From Flavobacterium sp. (GTDB lineage Bacteria > Bacteroidota > Bacteroidia > Flavobacteriales > Flavobacteriaceae), in assembly GCA_017984035.1 (NCBI GenBank), contig JAGOAF010000024.1:1-20609 (forward strand): a stretch of 20,609 bases of DNA, read 5' to 3'. The position numbers and the translations under genes are program-made. The notes under the pieces are model-generated. The model saw nothing but the letters and a program-made list of their open reading frames with translations, had not been told where the DNA came from and searched no databases. This document shows, in pieces, positions 7,572 to 14,583 of this stretch. The stretch's first letter is position 1; every line of letters begins with the position of its first letter.

Positions 7572-8663
7572 CTATTCTTTTTTCAAACGGCTTTTAAATA
7601 ATTTTTCAAACTTTTCAATTTTGGGTTGAATCACCATTTTACAATAGGGTTGATTTTTATTGTTGTTGTAATAGTCTTGATGGTAGTTCTCGGCTTTGTA
7701 GAATTTTGTAAGTGGTTCAATCGTAGTTACAACAGAATTATCATATACTTTAGATGTTTCTAAAGCGTTAATTATATTTTGCGCTTCTTTTTTCTCTTGT
7801 TCATTGGTATAGAAAATAACCGAACGGTATTGTGTTCCTACATCGGCACCTTGACGGTTGAGTGTTGTAGGATCATGGACAGTGAAAAATACTTTGAAAA
7901 TTTCATCCGAATTGGTTTGGTTAGGATCGTAGGTAATTTGAACTACTTCAGCATGGCCTGTTGTTCCTGAGCAAACTTCCTCATAGGTTGGGTCTTCCGT
8001 GCGACCACCAGCATATCCTGAAACCACCGACTGAACTCCTTTTAGATTGTCATATACTGCTTCAACACACCAATAGCAACCTCCTCCCAGAGTGATAGTT
8101 TTAAAAGTTTCTTTTTTTTCTCCCAAAGTAGCATCTGGCACAAAATCAAGAGAAATAGCATTCATGCAATATCTTTTTCCAGTGGGTTCTGGTCCATCAT
8201 TAAACAAATGTCCTAAATGACTATCGCATCGGCCACAAAGTGCTTCGGTGCGAATCATCCCGTAGGATTTATCTAACTTGAATACAATACTTTCTTTATT
8301 TTCTTGTTCAAAAAAACTAGGCCATCCACAACTGCTGGTGAATTTTTGGTTGGATTGAAATAGTTTGTATCCACAAGTAGCACAATAATAAGTTCCTTTA
8401 GTTTCGTCGTTCCACATGGTTCCAGTAAAAGCTCTTTCGGTGTCAGCTTCACGAGCTACAGCATACAAGTCGGGTGAAAGTATTTTCTTCCACTCGGCAT
8501 CTGAAACATTTAATTTAGTGGAGTCAGTATTGGAATAGTAACGGTTTTCGGGTTTAGAAATGGTATTGGACATAGTAGTTGTATTTGTTTTTTTTTGTTT
8601 TGAAGTTTGGCCACAAGCATTTAGGAAAATCAAGGGGACGAGCAATAAAAAATAATATTTCAT
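7572..8663 (-). CDS. msrBA: Bifunctional methionine sulfoxide reductase B/A, lipoprotein
   Basis: A 363-residue fusion that reduces both diastereomers of methionine sulfoxide. The N-terminus is a lipoprotein signal (LIFLNAC, lipid Cys C17), placing it in the cell envelope. The MsrB domain (about 53-178) has the zinc cysteines C94, C97, C143 and C146, the recycling cysteine C112 in SSCGWPSF, and the catalytic C166 in RYCMN. The MsrA domain (about 187-350) has the catalytic C196 in GGGCYWC, the family blocks SGYAGG and GHAEVVQ, and a candidate resolving C341 near the end. Domain order is B then A, the reverse of the better-known MsrA-MsrB fusions. Electrons presumably come from a periplasmic thiol-disulfide relay, not seen here. 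Confidence 0.96.
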   Translation of the reverse strand: MKYYFLLLVPLIFLNACGQTSKQKKTNTTTMSNTISKPENRYYSNTDSTKLNVSDAEWKKILSPDLYAVAREADTERAFTGTMWNDETKGTYYCATCGYKLFQSNQKFTSSCGWPSFFEQENKESIVFKLDKSYGMIRTEALCGRCDSHLGHLFNDGPEPTGKRYCMNAISLDFVPDATLGEKKETFKTITLGGGCYWCVEAVYDNLKGVQSVVSGYAGGRTEDPTYEEVCSGTTGHAEVVQITYDPNQTNSDEIFKVFFTVHDPTTLNRQGADVGTQYRSVIFYTNEQEKKEAQNIINALETSKVYDNSVVTTIEPLTKFYKAENYHQDYYNNNKNQPYCKMVIQPKIEKFEKLFKSRLKKE

Positions 8664-8700
8664 AGGATAGTATATTAATTTTAAAATACTTTAAAAATAA

Positions 8701-8742
8701 AACGAATGTAAATTTAACTCTTTTGGATGTTAGACATTCGTT
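8701..8742. repeat. Interrupted 9-bp inverted repeat between msrBA and idi
   Basis: AACGAATGT (8701-8709) and ACATTCGTT (8734-8742) are exact reverse complements separated by 24 bp. It lies in the 152-bp gap between the divergent msrBA and idi genes, 38 bp before the msrBA start and about 50 bp before the idi -7 box. It could be a paired operator or a hairpin in the msrBA leader; no function is shown. Nothing else stands out in this AT-rich gap. Confidence 0.4.
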
Positions 8743-8790
8743 AAACTTTGTTTAAAATAAAAAATCAGCCATCTTGCTCTTTCTTTTTTG

Positions 8791-8798
8791 TATTTTTG
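8791..8798 (+). promoter_or_regulatory. Candidate -7 box of the idi-PTPS-bcp operon
   Basis: TATTTTTG matches TAnnTTTG exactly and ends 17 bp before the idi ATG. A TTG at 8774-8776 lies only 14 bp upstream, closer than the usual 19 or so, so the -33 element is uncertain. Confidence 0.45.
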
Positions 8799-8815
8799 GC
8801 AATCAATAGACTTGT

Positions 8816-9343
8816 ATGATTGAAGAGAATGTAATATTAGTGAATGAAAAAGACGAACCAATTGGGTTGATGCCCAAGATGGAAGCGCATGAAAAAGCAG
8901 TATTACATCGTGCTTTTTCGGTTTTTGTGTTGAATAGCAAAAATGAAATCATGTTGCAACAACGTGCACATCACAAATACCATTCGCCTTTATTGTGGAC
9001 AAATACTTGTTGCAGTCATCAACGGGAAGGGGAAACGAATATTCAAGCCGGAAGTAGACGTCTTTTTGAAGAAATGGGTTTTCAAACCGATTTGAAAGAA
9101 TTGTTTCATTTCATCTACAAGGCACCTTTTGATAACGGATTGACAGAGCATGAATTGGATCATGTAATGATAGGATACTACAATGATGAACCCAACATCA
9201 ACATTGAAGAAGTTGAAGATTGGAAATGGATGCCTATTGAAGCGGTTAAATCTGACATTCAGAATAATCCAGATTTATATACCATTTGGTTCAAAATTAT
9301 TTTTGACCAATTTTATCATTTTCTAGAAGAACACACCCTTTAA
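8816..9343 (+). CDS. idi: Type 1 isopentenyl-diphosphate delta-isomerase
   Basis: A 175-residue Nudix-fold enzyme that interconverts isopentenyl and dimethylallyl diphosphate, feeding quinone, carotenoid and undecaprenyl synthesis. The catalytic cysteine motif is WTNTCCSHQR with C66 at the active-site position and H68 beside it; H25 and H32-region residues fit the metal site, and TEHELDHVMIGYY carries the second catalytic glutamate block. The length matches the type 1 family (about 180). It heads a three-gene operon: the next gene starts 10 bp downstream. No mevalonate or MEP pathway gene is in the window, so which route supplies it cannot be told here. Confidence 0.96.
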   Translation: MIEENVILVNEKDEPIGLMPKMEAHEKAVLHRAFSVFVLNSKNEIMLQQRAHHKYHSPLLWTNTCCSHQREGETNIQAGSRRLFEEMGFQTDLKELFHFIYKAPFDNGLTEHELDHVMIGYYNDEPNINIEEVEDWKWMPIEAVKSDIQNNPDLYTIWFKIIFDQFYHFLEEHTL

Positions 9344-9353
9344 ATAATTTCAA

Positions 9354-9764
9354 ATGAGAGTTACAATTTCAAGAAAAGCCCATTTTAATGCGGCACACCG
9401 ATTGTATAGAAAAGATTGGTCATTTGAACAAAATGATGCTGTTTTTGGAAAATGCAATAATCCCAATTTCCACGGACATAATTACGAATTGATCGCAAGT
9501 GTCACCGGACCAATTGATCCCGAAACCGGCTATGTTATGGATGTTAAAATACTTTCGGACATCATCAAAGAAGAAGTTGAAAATCAAATGGACCATAAAA
9601 ATTTAAATTTAGATGTGCCTGAATTCCAAGAATTGAATCCAACAGCTGAAAATATAGTAGTGGTGATTTGGAATAAAATGAGAAAACGAATTCCGGCTTC
9701 ACTTGATTTAGAAATCGTTTTATATGAAACGCCGCGTAATTTTGTAACTTATAAAGGGGAATAA
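9354..9764 (+). CDS. 6-pyruvoyl-tetrahydropterin synthase-like enzyme (QueD/PTPS superfamily)
   Basis: A 136-residue T-fold enzyme acting on dihydroneopterin triphosphate. Zinc ligands are H15 (HFNAAHR), H40 and H42 (HGH). The catalytic cysteine is C34; D80-H81 in MDHKNL supply the rest of the catalytic triad and E125 in YETPRN anchors the pterin. The spacing C-x5-HGH (CNNPNFHGHNY), the DHKNLNLDVP block and the YKGE end resemble animal PTPS, which makes the tetrahydrobiopterin precursor, rather than bacterial QueD, which normally has C-x3-HGH. It would commonly be labelled 6-carboxytetrahydropterin synthase (queuosine pathway); the motif makes the PTPS reading better. Its TAA overlaps the next ATG by one base. 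Confidence 0.9.
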   Translation: MRVTISRKAHFNAAHRLYRKDWSFEQNDAVFGKCNNPNFHGHNYELIASVTGPIDPETGYVMDVKILSDIIKEEVENQMDHKNLNLDVPEFQELNPTAENIVVVIWNKMRKRIPASLDLEIVLYETPRNFVTYKGE

Positions 9765-10225
9765 TGGCTTTACAAAAAGGGGATGTCGTTCCGAATTTTA
9801 CGTCAATAGATACTAAAGGAAATCCTTTTGATAGCACTTCGATTGTTGGAAAAAAACCAGTTGTTATTTATTTCTATCCCAAAGATAACACGCCTGGCTG
9901 TACTGCTCAAGCCTGTAGTTTCAGGGATCAGTATGAAGATTTTTTAGACATGGGTGCCGAGGTAATTGGTGTGAGTGGCGATGATCAAGATTCTCATCAA
10001 AAATTCACTTCTAAATACCGTCTCCCGTTTTTATTATTATCTGATTCGAATAAAAAAATCAGAAAATTATTTGGGGTTCCAACTTCCCTTTTCGGAATGC
10101 TACCTGGTAGAGTGACTTATGTTATTGATACTAACGGAGTAATTCAATATGTGTTTAACAGTATGTTGGCGGGTCAACACATCCCAAAAGCGCTGTCGGC
10201 AGTTAAAAAAATTGTGAACCAATAA
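9764..10225 (+). CDS. bcp: Peroxiredoxin, Bcp/PrxQ type
   Basis: A 153-residue thiol peroxidase of the thioredoxin fold that reduces hydrogen and organic peroxides in the cytoplasm. The signature FYPKDNTPGCTAQACSFRD gives peroxidatic C46 and resolving C51, the five-residue spacing of atypical two-cysteine PrxQ enzymes. GVSGDDQDSHQKF and the LPFLLLSDS block are standard for Bcp. No signal peptide. Its ATG overlaps the stop codon of the pterin synthase gene (TAATG), so translation is probably coupled. A stress enzyme in one transcript with idi and a pterin synthase may protect oxidation-prone products, but that is speculation. No clear terminator follows. Confidence 0.96.
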   Translation: MALQKGDVVPNFTSIDTKGNPFDSTSIVGKKPVVIYFYPKDNTPGCTAQACSFRDQYEDFLDMGAEVIGVSGDDQDSHQKFTSKYRLPFLLLSDSNKKIRKLFGVPTSLFGMLPGRVTYVIDTNGVIQYVFNSMLAGQHIPKALSAVKKIVNQ

Positions 10226-10296
10226 CTTTTACTAGTATGGAAAAGCTTCAATTTTAGAAATTTACATTTATTAGTAGGGAATAGAAAGATTATGTG

Positions 10297-10304
10297 TACT
10301 TTTG
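10297..10304 (+). promoter_or_regulatory. Candidate -7 box for the 88-residue protein gene
   Basis: TACTTTTG is an exact TAnnTTTG match 27 bp before the ATG at 10332. It shows that this gene is likely transcribed separately from bcp and that an in-frame TTG at 10302 is not the start. No clear -33 TTG is seen. Confidence 0.45.
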
Positions 10305-10331
10305 CACACGCAAATTAAAATTAAAAATAAA

Positions 10332-10598
10332 ATGGCAAACGTTAAGAATTTAAAGAAAGACATCAACTACGTTTTAGGAGATATTATTGAAGCAGTGTAC
10401 TTGTTTGAAATTTCAACTTCAGGTGTTCCAACACCAGAGACTAATGCATTAATCGACGAAGCTATTGCAGCTTTTGATCTTTTGATCACAAAAGTGAACG
10501 CAAAGAACGTTGAAAACAAAAAAGCCCATTTCAAACAAATCAATGTTGAATTGGAACAAACTGCTAATCAATTGATTGCTAAAATCAACGAATTATAG
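10332..10598 (+). CDS. Small conserved helical protein of unknown function
   Basis: An 88-residue protein I cannot assign to a named family. It has no signal peptide, no cysteine and no membrane segment; it is predicted mostly helical, with alternating charged and hydrophobic residues (MANVKNLKKDINYVLGDIIE at the start, HFKQINVELEQTANQLIAKI near the end), consistent with a helical bundle or short coiled coil. Many lysines and asparagines. A consensus -7 box just upstream and use of common codons suggest solid expression. It sits alone between bcp and a tRNA gene. Similar short helical proteins are common in Flavobacteriaceae. Confidence 0.75.
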   Translation: MANVKNLKKDINYVLGDIIEAVYLFEISTSGVPTPETNALIDEAIAAFDLLITKVNAKNVENKKAHFKQINVELEQTANQLIAKINEL

Positions 10599-10631
10599 TC
10601 GAAAAAAACGGTAAAAAAGTGCTAATATATT

Positions 10632-10661
10632 TTGGAAAATTAAAATTCAGAATTATATTTG
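10632..10661 (+). promoter_or_regulatory. tRNA-Thr promoter, full Bacteroidetes consensus
   Basis: TTG at 10632-10634 (within TTTGG) is followed after 19 bp by TATATTTG at 10654-10661, an exact match to the Bacteroidetes housekeeping promoter TTG-N19-TAnnTTTG. Transcription would start close to 10668, just before the tRNA at 10677. This is the clearest promoter in the window. Confidence 0.75.
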
Positions 10662-10676
10662 CACCCGTTATACGCT

Positions 10677-10753
10677 GCCAGCGTAGCTCAGTTGGCTAGA
10701 GCAGCTGATTTGTAATCAGCAGGTCGTGGGTTCGAGTCCCTCCGCCGGCTCCA
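10677..10753 (+). tRNA. tRNA-Thr(UGU), CCA encoded
   Basis: The cloverleaf is clear: acceptor GCCAGCG (10677-10683) with CGCCGGC (10743-10749), a D-arm with GCTC/GAGC, an anticodon arm GCTGA-TTTGTAA-TCAGC with anticodon TGT (threonine ACA), a T-loop TTCGAGT, discriminator T10750 and encoded CCA at 10751-10753. Two non-pairs are seen: A10680 opposite C10746 in the acceptor stem and T10727 opposite T10741 in the T-stem. The rest pairs well, so I call it functional. Confidence 0.95.
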
Positions 10754-10783
10754 AAAACCACAACGCAAGTTGTGGTTTTTTTT
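10754..10783 (+). terminator. Rho-independent terminator after tRNA-Thr
   Basis: Begins directly after the encoded CCA. CCACAAC (10758-10764) pairs with GTTGTGG (10769-10775) around the loop GCAA, extended by A-T pairs, followed by a run of eight T. Confidence 0.9.
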
Positions 10784-10800
10784 ATTTATTAAATCCCATA

Positions 10801-10833
10801 AAAAAAACCGTCAAATTCATTGACGGTTTTTTT
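10801..10833. terminator. Bidirectional terminator between tRNA-Thr and the DUF4369 gene
   Basis: CCGTCAA (10808-10814) pairs with TTGACGG (10820-10826) around the loop ATTCA, with seven A before and seven T after, so it works on both strands. It ends the minus-strand DUF4369 transcript and backs up the tRNA terminator. Confidence 0.88.
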
Positions 10834-10853
10834 GTTTTGTTTGAATACTATTT

Positions 10854-11564
10854 TTATTGTTGCTTTTTTATTGAAGCAATGTACTCCGTTAATTTCTTCC
10901 CATAAAGTGATTTGGCCACCTTTGGCGACATCGATTTTTGGATAGTATCCAAATATTTGATGTTGATGTCATAAATTTCAGAAAGTGCTATGTAAGGCGC
11001 TACTTCATATTCCTTATTGTTTATAGCAAAATTAGTAGCATATAAATATTTTCTTTTAATATTTGATTCTTGTTTAACAGCTATTTTTGTCGCTTCCGAA
11101 GTGTTATTGCTTTTCAATGCATTGAATTTTTTTTCAATTAAATCCAATTCTTCATTTTGAAAACGAGTATCTACTTTTTTAAATTCGTAATATAAGTCTT
11201 GATTTTTTGAACCAGTTACTTTAGCATCGGCAATGTAGTTCTCTAAATTAGTTTCAATAGATATTGCTCCTGGTTCAGCAAAAAATAATAAATTGTTGTC
11301 TAAAGAATTACTTACTCCTCTGTCTAGAAATAAATACAACATTTCAGGAGATTGCAATTCGATGTCCGTCTCAAACTGAGAGTTTCCATTAATAGCTATA
11401 GTATCCAGAGCAACTAATTTATTATTAGTAACTCTTTGAACATACAATGTTCCTTTTTTTAATCCTTTAATGTTTCCTGTTAGGTGCAGGTTATTTTCTG
11501 ATTTTTTTTCAGAACAGGCGAATAATAGTGTAATGGCGATGAAAGCGATACTAATTTTTTTCAT
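10854..11564 (-). CDS. DUF4369-domain lipoprotein without a thioredoxin domain
   Basis: A 236-residue lipoprotein. The start ATG at 11564 gives a signal ending LLFACS with lipid Cys C17; a longer open frame upstream to 11636 would hide this signal and is rejected. The N-terminal part (about 25-130) is DUF4369-like: HLTGNIKGLKKGTLYVQRV, then an LDTIAINGNSQFE strand and ITIETNL-type repeats. A charged helical region follows, ending GKKLTEYIASIKKQQ. In many Bacteroidetes this domain is followed by an AhpC/ResA-like thioredoxin domain; this protein stops just where that would begin. Probably anchored to a cell-envelope membrane; role unknown. Confidence 0.82.
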   Translation of the reverse strand: MKKISIAFIAITLLFACSEKKSENNLHLTGNIKGLKKGTLYVQRVTNNKLVALDTIAINGNSQFETDIELQSPEMLYLFLDRGVSNSLDNNLLFFAEPGAISIETNLENYIADAKVTGSKNQDLYYEFKKVDTRFQNEELDLIEKKFNALKSNNTSEATKIAVKQESNIKRKYLYATNFAINNKEYEVAPYIALSEIYDINIKYLDTIQKSMSPKVAKSLYGKKLTEYIASIKKQQ

Positions 11565-11622
11565 GTGTATTTGTATTTTGGCGCAAAATAACGAAAATTG
11601 TTGGAAAGCGAGATTGAATTGC

Positions 11623-11655
11623 AAAAAAAATCCCAATCTATTTCTAAATTGGGAT
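11623..11655 (-). terminator. Terminator of the M61 peptidase gene
   Basis: On the minus strand ATCCCAAT (11655-11648) pairs with ATTGGGAT (11637-11630) around a 10-nt loop, followed by a run of T (A-run at 11623-11630 on the plus strand). It lies 21 bp after the peptidase stop. Confidence 0.75.
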
Positions 11656-11676
11656 TTTGGAGTAATTATTTTGATT

Positions 11677-13536
11677 TTAACCTTTCATCCATGCATTTTT
11701 TAGATTGGATTTGGCACTATCTGTTGCTTTCAAACCTTCAATTTCTTCATAGGGTAAATGCACTTTTCCAGTGATGACTTGTTCTTTACCATCTCTTTTT
11801 ATTTTGATGGTTATTGCGTCATTTTCTTTCCAGTTTTCGCTTTCGCCAATCATCTCATAAATGTTATCCAAAGTATACGCTTTGTTATTAATAGCCATTA
11901 GTATATCATTAGCTTTTAATTCTAAATTGGTATAAAATTCAATTAATTCGGTATCTGGTCGCACCAAAATTTCTTTGGTTTCCTTGTTAACAGTAATGTA
12001 AGGCGATTGTCCTTTTAAGAATACGTTACCCGCTTTTTTGTCTTTCGTTTTAGTTATTCCAGCCTTTGCAAGGAATGTATCGTAAGGTATTGGTGTTGAT
12101 CCTGATACATAGGTACTTAAAAATGCACCCACTTCAGGATAAGTTAAAGATGTAATTTTAGCAAATAACTCTTCGTCATTAAAGGCTTTATGCACCCCAT
12201 ATTCTTTCGATAATTGTTGCATTAAATTCAAAATACCTTTTTCACCATTGCTTTTTTCACGAATAATAATATCGATACACATTCCAATTAATGCACCTTT
12301 TTGGTATACATTTAAGTATTGCTCTTTGTACGGACTTTTTAATACATTAGCACTCATAGTGGTGAATGGCATAGTGTCATCAAGTCTTTTAGATTGTTCA
12401 ATTTTCTCAGCCATACGATTTAGAAAATCGGTTTCGTCAATTAAACCTTGATTGATTTGAAACAAATTAGCAAAGTATTCTGTTACCCCCTCATACATCC
12501 ATAAGTGTTGTGACATTTTTGGCGTATTGTAATCAAAGTATTGAATTTCATTCGAGTGAATTGTAAGTGGTGTAAGAATATGAAAAAATTCATGGGAAAC
12601 GACATCAATCATTGATTTTTGCAATTCGTCTAAAGGCATCATTTCAGGTAAAACTACCGTTGTAGCTGTTGGGTGTTCCAATGCGCCAAAACCTTTGGCA
12701 TCATTTGGTTGCATTGATGACAGGTACAATAAAACGGAGTATTTTTTAGTCGAATTAATATTGCCTAAAAAGGTTTTTTGAGCGGTCATCATTTTTTTCA
12801 TTTCAGGAGTAATGCTTGCAGCAGTTACTTTTCCTGAAGGTGAATAGACTGCAATTTGAATGTCCATTCCGTTTACATTAAAAGAAGTGTAATCGGGTTT
12901 AGCATACATAATTGGGTTTTCAACTAGTTCAGCATAGCGTGGCGTAGTAAATACATCTTTAGTTGCACTAGCATCAGTGTCAATCATAGAAGTTGCTCCC
13001 CAAAGCGTTTCTGGATGCGAAATAGTTACTTGGTACGGAAGGTCTTTTTTATCTTGGAAGTAGCCCACAAAACCATGTGTATTGATCATAAAGTTTTTTC
13101 CAGCATCTATGTTGGTTCCGGCCGGTGAAAAAATATCGGTCCCAAAACTTCCTCCTTTTTCGGTGTCAAAAGTATCATTTACCCAATAGGTTATTTTTGC
13201 CAGATTTTTAGCTGATGCTATCGACCACGTATTGTCGTCTGTTTTAGTTACTGCTAAAGCAGTACCTTTAGCATCAAAAGCTTTTAGATCCTCAATATTT
13301 TTCCCATAGTTATCTTCTGAATAGGTGCCAGGGACAATTTTAGGAATGCTATAGGTGATTTTATCCAAATTAAATTTTGGAGCTTCAACAGTTACTTTTA
13401 CCTTGTCGTCTTTCACATCAACCAGATCGATTCCTACTTTAATATTTTGGTTAGGAGTTGACTTTTTTTGTGCGTTTGCTGAGTTGCCATTCCAAAGAAA
13501 AGCCACAAGAGCGAGTGCAATAATTGATTTTTTCAT
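11677..13536 (-). CDS. M61-family zinc metallopeptidase (glycyl aminopeptidase-like) with PDZ-like C-terminus
   Basis: A 619-residue exported peptidase. The signal peptide is residues 1-22 (cut near ANA-Q). The N-terminal beta-rich domain (about 30-220) contains IPKIVPGTYSEDNYGKNIED, typical of M61. The zinc motif is H315-E-F-F-H319 (VVSHEFFHILTP), with E349 in the EGVTEYF block as third ligand. A PDZ-like domain lies near the end (about 520-600: LELKANDILMAINNKAYTLDN). M61 enzymes act as aminopeptidases preferring N-terminal Gly or Ala, here in the periplasm. It is 54 bp downstream of the alpha/beta hydrolase gene on the same strand, with no clear promoter between, so they may share a transcript. 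Confidence 0.92.
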   Translation of the reverse strand: MKKSIIALALVAFLWNGNSANAQKKSTPNQNIKVGIDLVDVKDDKVKVTVEAPKFNLDKITYSIPKIVPGTYSEDNYGKNIEDLKAFDAKGTALAVTKTDDNTWSIASAKNLAKITYWVNDTFDTEKGGSFGTDIFSPAGTNIDAGKNFMINTHGFVGYFQDKKDLPYQVTISHPETLWGATSMIDTDASATKDVFTTPRYAELVENPIMYAKPDYTSFNVNGMDIQIAVYSPSGKVTAASITPEMKKMMTAQKTFLGNINSTKKYSVLLYLSSMQPNDAKGFGALEHPTATTVVLPEMMPLDELQKSMIDVVSHEFFHILTPLTIHSNEIQYFDYNTPKMSQHLWMYEGVTEYFANLFQINQGLIDETDFLNRMAEKIEQSKRLDDTMPFTTMSANVLKSPYKEQYLNVYQKGALIGMCIDIIIREKSNGEKGILNLMQQLSKEYGVHKAFNDEELFAKITSLTYPEVGAFLSTYVSGSTPIPYDTFLAKAGITKTKDKKAGNVFLKGQSPYITVNKETKEILVRPDTELIEFYTNLELKANDILMAINNKAYTLDNIYEMIGESENWKENDAITIKIKRDGKEQVITGKVHLPYEEIEGLKATDSAKSNLKNAWMKG

Positions 13537-13590
13537 TTTGAATTATTTAGATTGGGTTGTTAGTATTCTTTTTTAGATAAATGTTACACT

Positions 13591-14532
13591 TTATAATGAA
13601 CGAATAAAAGTAGTGATTATTGAGGTTAATTCATTGCATATTGGTAATTCAGGATTGGTGTAGGATGCTTTATTCTCAACATCGTCTCCCTTAATTTCTT
13701 TGAAAACGTGATTCATGTTGGGAATAATGCGGAGTTGGGCATCGGGTTTTGCTTGTTGTAATAGTTGTGCGTCTTGCACGCTAACTTGAATGTCTTTGTT
13801 GCCATTGATTAGCAAGGTTGGAATCTGTAATTTTTTGAGTTCATTTTGCGGATGGTATTTTATCCATGAAATCATATACGGTTGCACACTCGCTCTAAAC
13901 AACGAGGCTAACATTTGGTTTTTTAACTCGAAGGTGTTTCCAATTTTTAAAGTAGCTAAGTTTTTTTCCACTTCTTCTTTTAGAAAAGGGGCTTGTTTTC
14001 CAATTTGTTCCAAAAGTACTTCATCAATTGGTCTTCCTGTTCCTGCAATTGAGATATAAGCATTGGCATTGCCATTGGCAGCTACCAATCCTATCAAGGC
14101 TCCTTCGCTATGACCCGCAATAGTAATGGAGTGGTATTTTTTTTGGTTTTTAAAATAGTCTATAACATCTATGGTATCTTCAATAAAATCATCAAAAGTC
14201 AAACTCGATTCGTCAAGTTTACCACTAGCCATTTGAGCAAAGATGCGTTTGTCGTAACTGTAAACAGCAATACCATTACTAGCTAAAGCTTCGGCCAACA
14301 ATTTTAAAGAATTGTTGGTCAGTCCAATTTGATTTCCATCTCTATTGGTTGGACCTGAACCTGCAATTAGAATTACTAAGTTTGCTTTTTTAGAGGCTTT
14401 TATCGGCGTATATAAACTCCCGTTTAAAAGAGAATTTACAGCAATATTCTCTTTTGTAAATGCAGTCGTTGCTTGTGAAAATACAGGTGCAGACAGTACA
14501 ATAAATAAGAGCGTTAGAAAGTTATGTTTCAT
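13591..14532 (-). CDS. Exported alpha/beta hydrolase (serine esterase/peptidase-like)
   Basis: A 313-residue secreted hydrolase. The signal peptide is about residues 1-19 (LFIVLSAPVFS-Q). Oxyanion-hole block LIAGSGPTNRDGNQIG (about 55-70), nucleophile elbow G140-H-S142-E-G, catalytic Asp in LLINGNKDIQVS and His in PNMNHVFKE complete the triad. The blocks fit the S9/S33-like or dienelactone hydrolase-like alpha/beta hydrolases common in Flavobacteria; the substrate cannot be told. Upstream gene 14584-14862 is separated from it by a terminator, so it probably has its own promoter, though no consensus -7 box is seen. Confidence 0.88.
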   Translation of the reverse strand: MKHNFLTLLFIVLSAPVFSQATTAFTKENIAVNSLLNGSLYTPIKASKKANLVILIAGSGPTNRDGNQIGLTNNSLKLLAEALASNGIAVYSYDKRIFAQMASGKLDESSLTFDDFIEDTIDVIDYFKNQKKYHSITIAGHSEGALIGLVAANGNANAYISIAGTGRPIDEVLLEQIGKQAPFLKEEVEKNLATLKIGNTFELKNQMLASLFRASVQPYMISWIKYHPQNELKKLQIPTLLINGNKDIQVSVQDAQLLQQAKPDAQLRIIPNMNHVFKEIKGDDVENKASYTNPELPICNELTSIITTFIRSL

Positions 14533-14550
14533 AAGTTTAGTTGTATGAAT

Positions 14551-14580
14551 AAAAAAACTCCTGAAAGACAGGAGTTGTTT
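14551..14580 (-). terminator. Terminator of the DUF2805 gene
   Basis: ACTCCTG (14557-14563) and CAGGAGT (14569-14575) pair around the loop AAAGA. Seven A on the plus strand at 14551-14557 give the T-run for minus-strand transcripts. Located just past the DUF2805 stop at 14584. Confidence 0.85.
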
Positions 14581-14583
14581 ATA

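Noticed and set aside
10226..10296. Terminator or small RNA after bcp
   Set aside because: The only stem (AAAAGCTT-like) is short and without a T-run; nothing convincing is visible.
11565..11636. Longer N-terminus of the DUF4369 protein
   Set aside because: It would bury the lipoprotein signal peptide that begins at the ATG at 11564.
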